DNA of 56,773 nucleotides. Origin: Verrucomicrobiaceae bacterium (GTDB taxonomy: Bacteria > Pseudomonadota > Gammaproteobacteria > Pseudomonadales > CAMLJR01). A model generated the notes under the pieces. The model searched no databases. It was given only the letters and a program-made list of their open reading frames with translations, and was not told the origin of the DNA. The stretch is taken from the NCBI GenBank assembly GCA_028293825.1, contig JAQGNY010000020.1, forward strand, positions 1 through 56,773, written 5' to 3'. The position numbers and the translations under genes were made by a program. This document shows, piece after piece, positions 9,714 to 19,575 of this stretch (position 1 is its first letter; each line of letters opens with the position of its first letter).

Positions 9714-10482
9714 CGCCGTCGTCGTCACCGATGATGTAGATCAAACTCGCCATGCGTCCGGTGATGCCATCGCGACGAAACGAATAAAACCGAATAGGAT
9801 CGGCGACAGTGCACAAGCCGCCACCAAAAATAGCGGTGACACCGACTGCCTGCAGCCGCAAAGTCGCCAGCGCATAAATATTCGCAAGGAAATGATTGGC
9901 GCGTGCACTCGGGGCAAAACTCGCATCCGTGCGATCGCGTTGTTGTGCTTGCGCGGCGTCGATAAATTGCTCGCGCACTTCGGCGCCGACTTCAAAATTC
10001 ACAGGTCCGATCGCCGGGCCCAGCCACGCCAATACGTGCGACGCATCGCCAAAGGTCGCCACGGTTTGTTCAAGCACGCCCGCGCACAGCCCGCGCCAAC
10101 CGGCATGTGCAGCGGCCACTTGCGAGCCGTCCGCAGCACAGAACAGCACCGGCAGACAATCGGCCGTCATCACCGCGCAACCCAAACCCGATTGACGAGT
10201 GAACTGCCCGTCCGCCGTTTGCAACTGCGCCGCATCGGCGTCGACCACAGCGGTGCCGTGCACTTGATTCAGCCAGCTCACCGCCGACAGCCCGGCGCAA
10301 TCGGCCACCAGTTGCCGGCGATTCAACGCAACTGCAGCCACATCGTCACCGACATGATCGCCCAGATTGAAGCTATCGAACGGCTCGGCGCTGACACCGC
10401 CGAGGCGAGTAGTTACCAATGCGGCAACGCGGGCCGGCGCGGGCCAGTCCGGCTTCAGAAATTGGGTCGTGCTACTCGGCAT
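9709..10482 (-). CDS. pgeF: PgeF/YfiH multicopper-like nucleosidase
   Basis: DUF152/YfiH family, 257 residues. Members are described as polyphenol oxidase (laccase)-like, as purine nucleoside phosphorylase/deaminase-like, and as a cell-wall editing factor (PgeF). The conserved metal-binding positions are visible: NQVHGTAVV (His), VMTADCLPVLF (Cys) and AAHAGWRGL (His). It overlaps the 3' end of rluD by 11 bp. The rluD-pgeF-clpB order is conserved in Pseudomonas-type genomes. Which activity it has here cannot be told from sequence. Confidence 0.88.
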   Translation of the reverse strand: MPSSTTQFLKPDWPAPARVAALVTTRLGGVSAEPFDSFNLGDHVGDDVAAVALNRRQLVADCAGLSAVSWLNQVHGTAVVDADAAQLQTADGQFTRQSGLGCAVMTADCLPVLFCAADGSQVAAAHAGWRGLCAGVLEQTVATFGDASHVLAWLGPAIGPVNFEVGAEVREQFIDAAQAQQRDRTDASFAPSARANHFLANIYALATLRLQAVGVTAIFGGGLCTVADPIRFYSFRRDGITGRMASLIYIIGDDDGA

Positions 10483-11443
10483 TGTGTTGCACGTCGGCGG
10501 CGAGCTGCGCTAACAGCTCGGTCATGTCCGCTGGCAGCGGTGTTTCCCATTGCATCGCTTCGCCGCTGCGTGGATGCACCAGTTGCAGACGCCGCGCATG
10601 CAGCGCCTGGCGGGGGAAGGCGCGCAGATAGGCGACGAAATCAGCATCCGCCTCGGCCGGAATTTTGAAACGACCGCCGTAAACGCGATCGCCCAGCAAC
10701 GGATGGCGCAGATGCATCATGTGCACACGGATTTGATGCGTGCGGCCGGTTTCGAGCAGACAGCGCACATGGGTGTACGCGCGGAAACGTTTCAGCACGC
10801 GGTAGTGGGTAATCGCTTCCTTACCGCCATGTGCCAGTACCGCCTGTTTTTTGCGATCGCGGCCATGCCGGCCGATCGGCGCATCGACAGTGCCGCCACT
10901 GACCAGCACACCGCTCACGACCGCCTCGTATTCGCGGTGCACATCGCGCGCCTGTAATTGCGCAACAAGGTTTGCCTGTGCGGTGAGATTCTTCGCCACC
11001 ACCATCAAGCCGGTGGTGTCTTTGTCGAGCCGATGCACGATGCCGGCGCGCGGCACCGTGTTAATTTCCGGGCAATGATGAAGTAGCGCATTCAGCAAGG
11101 TGCCATCGGCATGACCGGCGGCCGGATGCACCACCAGGCCCGCCGGTTTATCGATCACCAAAATATCGGCATCTTCGTAAACGATGGAAAGCGCGATTTC
11201 CTCGGCGCGCCAAGTGTCATTGACCGGCTGCAACTCCGCCCGCAGCGCCAGCCGCACGCCAGCCTGTAATTTATCCTTGGGCTGCCGTGGCGCGCCGTCG
11301 ACGGTGAGTTCGCCCGACTTAATCCAGCTTTGCAGACGCGCGCGCGAATAATCGGGGAACAGCTCGGCGGCGATCTGGTCGAAGCGCTTGCCGCTAAAAG
11401 CGGACGGCACCGAGATATCGAGTGCGATGGTTGTATTGGACAA
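10472..11443 (-). CDS. rluD: 23S rRNA pseudouridine(1911/1915/1917) synthase
   Basis: Makes three pseudouridines in helix 69 of 23S rRNA. 323 residues: an N-terminal S4 RNA-binding domain (residues about 15-75, KRFDQIAAELFPDYSRARLQ), then the RsuA/RluA catalytic domain with the active-site Asp in GIVHRLDKDTTGLMVVAK. It starts at TTG, with GGAG 8 bases upstream. It is divergent from bamD, a widely conserved pairing. Confidence 0.93.
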   Translation of the reverse strand: MSNTTIALDISVPSAFSGKRFDQIAAELFPDYSRARLQSWIKSGELTVDGAPRQPKDKLQAGVRLALRAELQPVNDTWRAEEIALSIVYEDADILVIDKPAGLVVHPAAGHADGTLLNALLHHCPEINTVPRAGIVHRLDKDTTGLMVVAKNLTAQANLVAQLQARDVHREYEAVVSGVLVSGGTVDAPIGRHGRDRKKQAVLAHGGKEAITHYRVLKRFRAYTHVRCLLETGRTHQIRVHMMHLRHPLLGDRVYGGRFKIPAEADADFVAYLRAFPRQALHARRLQLVHPRSGEAMQWETPLPADMTELLAQLAADVQHNAE

Positions 11444-11612
11444 CAGGTTGACTCCAGGTTTTGCGGCAGGTCATTTCGTCGGGAAAAGTAAGCAATTGGT
11501 GATCGTGGGGCGCTGTGGTTAAATAGCGCCCTCGCGCCGCCCGGACCGGCTTTGGCCGCACGGCGATTGTAACGGTCGCGCCCACAACAAAACACAACAG
11601 GCTATTTACTTC

Positions 11613-12497
11613 ATGCGTAAATTTTCGGTGCTGGCTCTGCTGGTATTGCTCTCTGCACTCACGGCGTGTTCCTCGAAAGACAAGCGGGACAACATGTCCG
11701 AGCAGGATCTCTACCGCGACGCGCAGCGTCATCTGAAGAAAGAAAACTTCGATTTGGCGACCAAAGATCTGCAATTGCTCGAATCGCGTTTTCCGTTCGG
11801 CCCCTACGCCGAGCAAGCGCAACTCGAATTGATTTACGCGCAATTTCGCTCTGGTCAGAGCGACGCGTCGATTGCGTCCGCCGAGCGTTTTATTCGTTTG
11901 CATCCGCAGCATCCGAACGTCGATTACGCCTTTTATATGAAGGGACTGTCGAATTACGAGGAAGGCTCCGGCGTGTTGCAACGGTTTTTGCCGAGCGATA
12001 TGACCGAGCGTGACCCCGGCAAAGCGCTGCAATCGTTTGAAGATTTTCGCCAATTGCTGAACCGCTATCCCGATAGCGAATACGGTCCCGATGCGCGGGC
12101 ACGGATGACCTATTTGCGCGCGCGGCTGGCCCGCTATGAAGTCAACGTCGCCAACTATTATTTCCGCCGCAAAGCGTATTTGGCCTCGGCCAATCGCGGC
12201 CGTTACGTGGTCGAAAATTATCAGCAGACCGAAGCTGTGCCCGACGCGCTAGCGGTAATGGTGCAGGCCTATCGTTTGCTCAATTTAAATGACTTGGCAG
12301 ACAGCTCGCTGCTGGTGTTGCGGACCAACTTTCCGACCCATCCATCGCTCGATGCGAACGGCAATTTCATCGACAAATTCGATATTGCCAATAATCCGCA
12401 GCATCACAGCTGGGTGAGCACGGCGACGTTCGGTTTGTTCGAGAAAGCGGAACCGCCCAAATTCGACAACCGTGCGGCGTATTTGCGCACCGAGTAA
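11613..12497 (+). CDS. bamD: outer-membrane assembly lipoprotein BamD
   Basis: Essential lipoprotein of the BAM complex that inserts beta-barrel proteins. The signal peptide ends with the lipobox LTAC (Cys about 19), followed by SSKDKRD. Five TPR-like repeats follow (for example KENFDLATKDLQLLESRFPF and YPDSEYGPDARARM). 294 residues, slightly longer than E. coli BamD because of the C-terminal tail. It is divergent from rluD and is followed by a strong terminator. Confidence 0.95.
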   Translation: MRKFSVLALLVLLSALTACSSKDKRDNMSEQDLYRDAQRHLKKENFDLATKDLQLLESRFPFGPYAEQAQLELIYAQFRSGQSDASIASAERFIRLHPQHPNVDYAFYMKGLSNYEEGSGVLQRFLPSDMTERDPGKALQSFEDFRQLLNRYPDSEYGPDARARMTYLRARLARYEVNVANYYFRRKAYLASANRGRYVVENYQQTEAVPDALAVMVQAYRLLNLNDLADSSLLVLRTNFPTHPSLDANGNFIDKFDIANNPQHHSWVSTATFGLFEKAEPPKFDNRAAYLRTE

Positions 12498-12530
12498 TTC
12501 ATCGGCAGCGCAATTCGCGACATAAAAAAA

Positions 12531-12564
12531 CAGCGCATCGAGTTTCGATAGCGCTGTTTTTTTT
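12531..12564. terminator. bidirectional terminator between bamD and nadE
   Basis: CAGCGC-ATCGA-GTT-TCGAT-A-GCGCTG forms an interrupted 11-bp stem with eight Ts on the right and seven As on the left. It serves bamD (plus) and nadE (minus). Confidence 0.88.
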
Positions 12565-12615
12565 CCCCGATTTTTACGCTTCAACTTTATGTTTTGCGTT
12601 TTATTAATTGCCGAC

Positions 12616-14238
12616 TTAATCGCCCGCTTTCCACCCCGAGGTAATCGGATAGCGCCGATCACGCCCGAATCCACGCTGCGAAATACGAATTCCCACCGGC
12701 GATTGCCGCCGCTTGTATTCGTTTAAATCCACCATGCGAATCACCCGCGCTACGACGTCGCGCTCGAATCCCTCGGCCACAATCGCGTCGAGACTGTAAT
12801 CGTGCTCGACGTACAGCTCGAGAATGCGATCGAGCTCATCGTACGGCGGCAGCGTGTCCTGATCTTTTTGATCGGGTGCTAATTCCGCTGAAGGCGGCCG
12901 ATCGATCACGCGTTGCGGAATGACCGGCGCAATGGTGTTGCGATAATTAGATAACTCGAACACCAAGGTTTTCGGCACGTCTTTTAATACATCGAGCCCA
13001 CCGGCCATATCGCCGTACAGGGTCGAATAACCGACTGCCATTTCACTTTTGTTGCCGGTGGTCAAAACCATCGAACCTTTTTTATTCGAGATCGCCATCA
13101 GCAATACGCCGCGACAACGCGCTTGAATATTTTCTTCGGTTTTATCGAGCGGACGATTTTCAAACTCGGGCGCGAGCGCCTCAATCAAACTGTTATAAAT
13201 CGCCTCGATCGGAATCGAACGATAATTCACGCCGAGGCGACGCGCTTCATCGGCGGCATCGTCGATACTGATTTGCGCGGTGTAGCGAAACGGCATCATC
13301 ACCGCTTCAACGCGATCCGCACCGAGCGCATCGACTGCAATCGCCAGCGTCAGTGCCGAATCGATACCACCGGACAATCCAAGCACGACACCGTTGAAGC
13401 GATTTTTATTCACGTAATCGCGCACACCCAGCACCAACGCGCGATACACGCTTTCAACACGCGCTAGCGGCGCGGGCGATTCGCTGCGCGCGATAGTGCA
13501 TTGCTGACCATCCCACGCCACATCGACGGCGAATAAACCTTCCTCGAAACTCGGTGCGATAAATTGTGCATCGCCTTGCGCATCGACAACCAATGAGCCG
13601 CCATCGAAAATTAATTCGTCCTGCCCGCCGACCAAATTGACGTAAACAATCGGCATGTCGCCTTCGCGCGCGCGCGTCTGCAACAACTGCTCGCGCTCGT
13701 GCTGTTTGCCGACATGAAATGGCGACGCATTTAAATTAAGCAGCAAGCGCGCTCCCGCTGTTTTGGCGCGTTGAATCGGTGCGAGCTGCCAAATGTCCTC
13801 GCATACGCTAATGCCGACCGGCACGCCGCGAATATTCACCACCGTCGCCTGTATGCCTGCCACGAAATAACGTTTCTCATCGAACACGCGATAATTCGGC
13901 AACTCTTGCTTGTCGTATTCCGCGATCAACATGCCGCGATGAATAACGCCGGCGCAGTTAAATAATCCTTCCGCGCGCAAACGCGGATAACCCACAACGA
14001 CATAAATATCGCCGACGGCTGCGCAGATACGCGCCAGCGAGCGATCCACGCGCGGTTTGATACTCGGCCGCAGCAATAAATCCTCGGGCGGATAACCCGT
14101 CAGCATTAATTCCGGAAACACCAGCACATCGGCGCCTTGCTGCTGCGCCTGTTCAATAGCAACGAGCACTTTCTGCGCGTTGCCATCGATGTCGCCGACC
14201 AGCGGATTAAGTTGTGCCATGACAATCTTGAGCTGCAC
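12616..14238 (-). CDS. nadE: glutamine-dependent NAD+ synthetase
   Basis: Last step of NAD synthesis: amidates nicotinic acid adenine dinucleotide using glutamine-derived ammonia. Two domains: an N-terminal nitrilase-type glutaminase (catalytic Glu in LVFPELMLTGYPPEDL, catalytic Cys in ISVCEDIW) and a C-terminal synthetase with the PP-loop GLSGGIDSALTLAIA near residue 290. About 540 residues, typical of the two-domain bacterial form. The GTG start at 14238 has GGAG 8 bases upstream; a TTG 21 bp further up has none. It is divergent from pilS. Confidence 0.93.
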   Translation of the reverse strand: MQLKIVMAQLNPLVGDIDGNAQKVLVAIEQAQQQGADVLVFPELMLTGYPPEDLLLRPSIKPRVDRSLARICAAVGDIYVVVGYPRLRAEGLFNCAGVIHRGMLIAEYDKQELPNYRVFDEKRYFVAGIQATVVNIRGVPVGISVCEDIWQLAPIQRAKTAGARLLLNLNASPFHVGKQHEREQLLQTRAREGDMPIVYVNLVGGQDELIFDGGSLVVDAQGDAQFIAPSFEEGLFAVDVAWDGQQCTIARSESPAPLARVESVYRALVLGVRDYVNKNRFNGVVLGLSGGIDSALTLAIAVDALGADRVEAVMMPFRYTAQISIDDAADEARRLGVNYRSIPIEAIYNSLIEALAPEFENRPLDKTEENIQARCRGVLLMAISNKKGSMVLTTGNKSEMAVGYSTLYGDMAGGLDVLKDVPKTLVFELSNYRNTIAPVIPQRVIDRPPSAELAPDQKDQDTLPPYDELDRILELYVEHDYSLDAIVAEGFERDVVARVIRMVDLNEYKRRQSPVGIRISQRGFGRDRRYPITSGWKAGD

Positions 14239-14363
14239 GTGCAGTACTCCGTCATTCAATATGAGGCTATATTTTCAAGCAATCGCCGACACTTGGCAAA
14301 GCATGCAAAAAAGATGCGTTAGACTTGATGACAAATCCAACATCACGATGATTATTTAACCCG

Positions 14364-15980
14364 ATGAGTAGCATTTTGCCGACGCTGTCCGCGCCACAGA
14401 ACACCACGCTATTGCGTATTTATACATGGTATCGGCTTGCGTTGGTCAGCGTGCTGATTTCTGTATTAATCGCCACGCGCAGAGATCCGTTAGTCGGCCA
14501 GGGCGATCCGCAATTATTCGTGGCATTTTGCGGCGCGTATTTCCTCGGCGCGGTACTTTTATTAATTGTACTGCCGGCGATAAAACGTCTTAGCCGACGC
14601 TTATTGTTTTTTAATTTCGCCATTGATATCGGTGTGCTCGTTGTACTCAGCCACGTTTCCGGCGGCACCACCGGCGGCATCAGTTTGCTGCTGTTGGTCT
14701 GCGTTGCGGCGAGCGGATTAATTCTGAGCGGACAGCTCGCACTTCTCACTGCGGCACTCGCATCCATCGCGCTGCTCGGCGACACGCTCTATCAATTGGC
14801 GACCAATACATCGTCGAATCAAAGTTTGGTCGCCGCCGGTATGCAAGGCATGCTGCTGTTTGGCACATCGATCGGCTTTCATGTGCTGTCGCAACGCTTG
14901 CGCGTGTCGCAACAATTAGCGATCGAGCGCGCAGCCGATGTCAGCAAACTGCAAAACCTAAATCAGCTAATCGTGCAGCGCATGCGCACCGGCATTCTCG
15001 TAGTCGACAACAACAGCACGATTAAAATGATGAACGAGGCGGCAACTGAATTGTTGCACGCACGCGACGTACAACAACAGCTCGCTAATGGCGACAATCC
15101 GATTTTGATCGATTCGCTGCGCCATCGCTTCGATACGTGGAAAAATAATCCATCCGCACTCGCGCGTGTATTTCGCATTGTCGATACCGGCCCCGATTTA
15201 ATTGCTCGCTTTACCGCGCTCGATTTTGAGGAGAGTGGCGACACACTAATTTTTATTGAGGACAGCGGACAATTAGCGCAACGCGCGCAGCAATTAAAAT
15301 TAGCCGCCCTCGGCCGTTTGACTGCAAGTATTGCGCATGAAATTCGCAATCCACTCGGCGCTATCAGCCACGCCGGGCAGCTGCTGCGCGAATCACCGCA
15401 TCTTGACGACAGCGATACGCGCTTAACCGATATCGTGCTCAATCATTCACGCCGAATTAATAGCATTATCGAAAATGTACTGCAGCTGTCGCGGCGCGAA
15501 CCGCCCGATCCGCGCCGACTCAATTTGCGCGATTGGTTGCGCAATTTTATCGAGCAGTATCAGCAGGGCATCAGCACCAATGCTCAAATTGATATTCGCG
15601 AATTAAGTTCCGTCGAAATTACCGTGGACCCCGATCAAATCGAACAGGTGCTAACGAATCTGCTCGACAACGCACTGCGTTACAGTCAAAAAAGCACGGG
15701 CATTGCGCACGCGGATATTATTATTTCAACCGACAACCAAAAGCTGCCGCAGCTCGATATCATCGACGACGGCGCGGGCATTGATGCCCGCGATCAGGAA
15801 AAAGTTTTTGAACCGTTTTTTACTACCGAAAGCAAAGGCAATGGTCTGGGCCTTTATATTGCGCGCGAGCTGTGCGAAATCAATCAGGCGCGACTACATT
15901 ATCTGCGCACCGAACAAAACAAGAGCTGCTTTCGCATCAGCTTTTCGCATCCCGATCGCAAACCATTAGTTACCGAGTGA
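14364..15980 (+). CDS. pilS: sensor histidine kinase PilS
   Basis: Membrane sensor of the PilS-PilR two-component system, which in relatives controls major pilin (pilA) transcription through sigma54. 538 residues: six hydrophobic helices between about 20 and 180, a PAS-like segment (about 195-300), the dimerisation/phosphoacceptor helix with His325 in ASIAHEIRNPLGAISHAG, and the ATPase domain with N-box LTNLLDNALRYS and G-boxes DDGAGID and GNGLGLYIA. pilR follows 14 bp later, so the two form an operon. Confidence 0.93.
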   Translation: MSSILPTLSAPQNTTLLRIYTWYRLALVSVLISVLIATRRDPLVGQGDPQLFVAFCGAYFLGAVLLLIVLPAIKRLSRRLLFFNFAIDIGVLVVLSHVSGGTTGGISLLLLVCVAASGLILSGQLALLTAALASIALLGDTLYQLATNTSSNQSLVAAGMQGMLLFGTSIGFHVLSQRLRVSQQLAIERAADVSKLQNLNQLIVQRMRTGILVVDNNSTIKMMNEAATELLHARDVQQQLANGDNPILIDSLRHRFDTWKNNPSALARVFRIVDTGPDLIARFTALDFEESGDTLIFIEDSGQLAQRAQQLKLAALGRLTASIAHEIRNPLGAISHAGQLLRESPHLDDSDTRLTDIVLNHSRRINSIIENVLQLSRREPPDPRRLNLRDWLRNFIEQYQQGISTNAQIDIRELSSVEITVDPDQIEQVLTNLLDNALRYSQKSTGIAHADIIISTDNQKLPQLDIIDDGAGIDARDQEKVFEPFFTTESKGNGLGLYIARELCEINQARLHYLRTEQNKSCFRISFSHPDRKPLVTE

Positions 15981-15994
15981 TAGCGAGTAAATCA

Positions 15995-17371
15995 ATGAAG
16001 AAAAAACTCGAAATTCTTGTCGTAGACGACGAGCCCGACATTCGCGAATTATTGGAAATCACCATCGGCCGCATGGGATTAAAAACGGCGTCCGCAGAAT
16101 CGGTGCAAGATGCGATCGCGCTGCTTAGCAAACGCGAATTTGCACTATGCCTCACCGACATGAAGTTGCCCGACGGCAGCGGTATGGATGTCATTCAATA
16201 TATTCAACGCGAAATTCCGCAATTGCCGGTCGCGATGATCACCGCCTTCGGCAACGTCGAAACAGCGATCGGCGCATTAAAAGCCGGCGCATTTGATTTT
16301 ATCGCCAAGCCAATTGATTTAGAGCGATTGCGCAGTTTGATTCAAAGCTGCCTGCGCTTGGAAGACAGCAGCGAACCGGTTGGTTACAACAATACCGCGC
16401 AATTAATTGGCAATACGCCAATCATGAAAGAGCTGCGCAAACAGATTCAAAAAATGGCGCGCAGCCAGGCACCGATTTATATCAGCGGCGAATCGGGTAG
16501 CGGCAAAGAAGTTGTCGCGCGTTTAATTCACGCTAACGGCCCGCGCGCGAGCGGCGCATTTATTCCGGTGAACTGCGGCGCAATCCCCAATGAATTAATG
16601 GAAAGCGAATTTTTCGGCCATGTGAAAGGCAGTTTTACTGGCGCACATGAAGATAAAAAAGGATTATTCGAAGCAGCACACGGCGGCACTTTATTTCTCG
16701 ACGAAGTCGCCGATTTACCGTTGGCGATGCAGGTAAAACTGCTGCGCGCGATTCAAGAAAAATCGGTGCGCAAAGTCGGCTCCAATCAGGAAGTCTCCGT
16801 CGATGTACGTCTACTCAGCGCAACGCATAAAAACTTAAAATTGGAAATGGAAGAAAAACGTTTTCGTGGCGATTTATTTTACCGCATCAACGTTATCGAA
16901 ATTCACGTACCGAGTTTGCGCGAACGCACCGACGACATTCCGTTACTCGCAGATAAAATCCTGCGTCAATTAGCCGATGAGTGGCAACTACCAAAACCCA
17001 CGTTAAGCGATGACGCTTACGACACACTGCAATCGCACGACTTCCCAGGCAACGTTCGCGAATTGGAAAATATTTTGGAACGCGCTTTCACATTATGCGA
17101 AAGCGAACAAATCACCAGCGACGATTTGCAATTACCCCAACTCGAAACATCGACAACCAACTTCACCGCAATAGAAAACACGTCAGTGGATTTTTCGGGT
17201 TTCGAATCGCTCGAAAAATATCTCGAATATGTCGAGAAAGATATTCTCCAGCGCGTGCTCGATCAACACCGCTGGAACCGCACTGCTGCGGCGAAATCAT
17301 TAGGGATGACGTTTAGGCAACTGCGGTATCGGTTGCAGAAGTTGGGATTGGATGGAGATGGGGCAGAATAA
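15995..17371 (+). CDS. pilR: sigma54-dependent response regulator PilR
   Basis: NtrC-family activator. Receiver domain at residues 1-120 with phosphoacceptor Asp55 (LCLTDMKLPDG), AAA+ domain with Walker A GESGSGKE (165-172) and the sigma54-contact loop as GSFTGA (212-217), and a C-terminal Fis-type helix-turn-helix (NRTAAAKSLGMTFRQLRYRL). The start used (MKKKLEILVVDDEP) gives 458 residues; longer in-frame readings run back into pilS. It converges with pilE with only 15 bp between the stop codons and no visible terminator. Confidence 0.94.
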   Translation: MKKKLEILVVDDEPDIRELLEITIGRMGLKTASAESVQDAIALLSKREFALCLTDMKLPDGSGMDVIQYIQREIPQLPVAMITAFGNVETAIGALKAGAFDFIAKPIDLERLRSLIQSCLRLEDSSEPVGYNNTAQLIGNTPIMKELRKQIQKMARSQAPIYISGESGSGKEVVARLIHANGPRASGAFIPVNCGAIPNELMESEFFGHVKGSFTGAHEDKKGLFEAAHGGTLFLDEVADLPLAMQVKLLRAIQEKSVRKVGSNQEVSVDVRLLSATHKNLKLEMEEKRFRGDLFYRINVIEIHVPSLRERTDDIPLLADKILRQLADEWQLPKPTLSDDAYDTLQSHDFPGNVRELENILERAFTLCESEQITSDDLQLPQLETSTTNFTAIENTSVDFSGFESLEKYLEYVEKDILQRVLDQHRWNRTAAAKSLGMTFRQLRYRLQKLGLDGDGAE

Positions 17372-17386
17372 TCAGCGACCCAAAAT

Positions 17387-17833
17387 TTATTGTCGCAGAC
17401 AGTACGCTGCGGCGGCAGTCGCGTCAGCAAAGCTGCTAGCTATATTAATCACACTTTGATTTCCAGCCTGATCAACTTGAATATCTCCACAGCGATCCGC
17501 TGCCATAGTACCGTCTGCTCTCCTCGACGCCTGCAACGTAAATGTATTTTGCGCGGCAGCACTGGATGTGATCGTGTAGTCCGGCGCCGAACTGGAGCCC
17601 ACTGTTGTGGTATAAACGCTAGCTAAAGCTCCTCCCGCCGCGAGATAAGTCCCATTTGCCGAATAGTACCGCTCCAACTGATGCGCCGCTTCGAGCAACG
17701 ACGCAAGCGCAGCGGATCGCTTGCCCTTAGCGACATACTCTTGATATTGCGGTAGCGCTATCGCCGAAAGCACCGCAATGATCAGGACAGTCATAATCAA
17801 CTCGACTAGCGTAAAACCATGAGCGCTCTTCAT
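17387..17833 (-). CDS. pilE: type IV minor pilin PilE
   Basis: Short leader then the prepilin cleavage motif G^FTLVE (HGFTLVELIMTVLIIAVLSA), the hydrophobic assembly helix, and a globular domain with a C-terminal Cys pair (DRCGDI and AAYCLRQ) forming the D-loop. About 148 residues. The second of two adjacent ATGs is preferred because GAGG sits 6 bases upstream. In Pseudomonas PilE is the last gene of the minor pilin operon after pilY1, as here. No pilY2 lies between. Confidence 0.82.
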   Translation of the reverse strand: MKSAHGFTLVELIMTVLIIAVLSAIALPQYQEYVAKGKRSAALASLLEAAHQLERYYSANGTYLAAGGALASVYTTTVGSSSAPDYTITSSAAAQNTFTLQASRRADGTMAADRCGDIQVDQAGNQSVINIASSFADATAAAAYCLRQ

Positions 17834-17879
17834 CATTATCCTCTTAGGCTCTGCAAATCAAACACGATGCAGACTCTAA

Positions 17880-19500
17880 CTATTTAAGTTGGCGCCATGA
17901 AACGCGACCCTTCTGGCCTGCAACAGGAGGCGGAGTGCCCGTAGGCAAGCCACCACTGTTACCCTGCAAATTGCTCGATGGAAAATATATTTTACTTCCA
18001 GACTCGATATAGGCGGGCGTTTTGATTACTGCCACTGCAAGCTGCACTACCGACTGGCCAATGATGGGGACGAACGACGTGCCGTTTACTCCAGAGGTAT
18101 CTACCAACTCGCCTGACCCGCCAAATGAACAAGCATTCTGCGACGGTATAAATGTTGGAAAAATCAATTGGTCATAAGCGAGCAGGGCTGATGTAATTAC
18201 ACGCTCTCCGAGAGTTGTATCAAAATCTAAATACCAACCCTTTTTAACTGACCAATCCACCTGCGTTTCGATAACTGCGCGCCGGTTTTGGCTATCAAGG
18301 CCCCAGGTTTTCGGCCACAACTGACTGCGATCGGTCGAGGTTATGGGGCCCACATCCTCAATTCCATAGAAGCTTTGAACTGTTGTTCCCGTAACTATAT
18401 TGTCACCGGTAGCGAAATATTGCCCGGTACCGAAATAGACCATAACCTTGTTTCCATTTTGGAAATTGAAACCAAGATTCGGCGTAGAAGTAATAGGTTG
18501 CACTGCGCCGCTTGAGCTCCGCGCAATAAACAGAGGCTGACCATACGCAATTGCCCAGTCGCTTCTATTCGTAGACGACAGATCAAACTTCCATAGATTG
18601 CCAAGCAAATCACCTGCGTACGCAGTAGCAATTGTGCCATCCGCTCTCATAAGGAGCTCAGGGCCCGCCAGACCATTGCTGCTGCCGCTATTAGTGGCGA
18701 CAGTCGTTGTATTTGATTTATTAGAGAGATCGACGACCATAAGATAAGCGCGATCATCGCCGGAGTTGTAACCATTTCCAAATACCGCAGACCATGTACC
18801 ATCTGCAAGAAATGCGATTTGCGGCTGACCTAAAACGTAACCCACATGCGAGTTATCCACATTCGTCATTTCAAACTTGATATTACTCGCAGTCATACTG
18901 TCTGGATTTGAAATATCCAGCGCAAATACAGCTTGCCCACCAGAGCCCATGGCACCAAATAAATAGGTCCGCCATGCCCCACTTATATAAACATCGTCAA
19001 CATACATTGATCCGTTGACAAAATATTGATGCGGGTTAATGGTCGCCCCATAGCTCGGTCGAGTCAGCGCTATCGCTTTCATAATTGCGGTCGATGGCAT
19101 AAAAGCAAACAACTCGGTACCGTCCGAGGACTTGAATATATGCAGCATGCCATCGTTCGCACCAACGGCAATAATTGGGGTACGCGTTTTTTTACTTGCT
19201 ACATAAGCCGCATACGTATTCTGGCCTGGCACGGATGCAGGCAGCGAGGTATAGCCACGGTCCTCTGCGCCTGCATAAACAGGATCCGAGTTGACAATAT
19301 CTCCAAGCAATGTGGTGCGTTTGCGAAGTAGCACACCATCCTCATTGGTTTGATCTCCCGCCAACCACAGCAAGCGTTTCTGAGCATTGACGAAAGTCGA
19401 TTCCCCTGCGGCCGTATCCACCAGCGCATTTTGTTGAGCCGTAGTCAAGCTTGCCCAGGTCAATACAACGCCACTGGCGCCATTCCAGGTATAGATATAC
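17880..19500 (-). pseudogene. pilY1: C-terminal half of pilY1 (5' end deleted)
   Basis: About 540 codons match the C-terminal PilC/PilY1 beta-propeller domain: LLGDIVNSDPVYAGAEDRG, VGANDGMLHIFKSSDGTELF, FMPSTAI, YVDDVYISGAWRTYLFGAMG and LGNLWKFDLSS. PilY1 is normally over 1000 residues, with a signal peptide and an N-terminal von Willebrand A-like region; both are absent. The open frame has only a TTG start, and this lies inside residual pilV sequence. At about 19500 the PilY1 reading (WYIYTWNGAS) abuts the start of pilV in another frame. It is therefore a truncated remnant and unlikely to be exported. It is AT-richer than its neighbours, like the rest of the pilin block. Confidence 0.82.
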
Positions 19501-19575
19501 CATAACTTCAATAAGCGTAAATCCTTTCTCGGGACTCGCTCTTCCTGAATTACTTCTGCATATGGTTACAATCAT
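19498..19575 (-). pseudogene. pilV: N-terminal stub of minor pilin pilV
   Basis: The ATG at 19575 overlaps the fimU stop as ATGA, the usual operon coupling. It encodes a leader and a complete prepilin signature (SPEKGFTLIEVMV, cleavage after Gly18). After about residue 26 the reading leaves pilin sequence and runs, out of frame, through pilY1 DNA to a stop near 19342. The rest of pilV, and pilW and pilX, which normally follow, are missing. Confidence 0.8.
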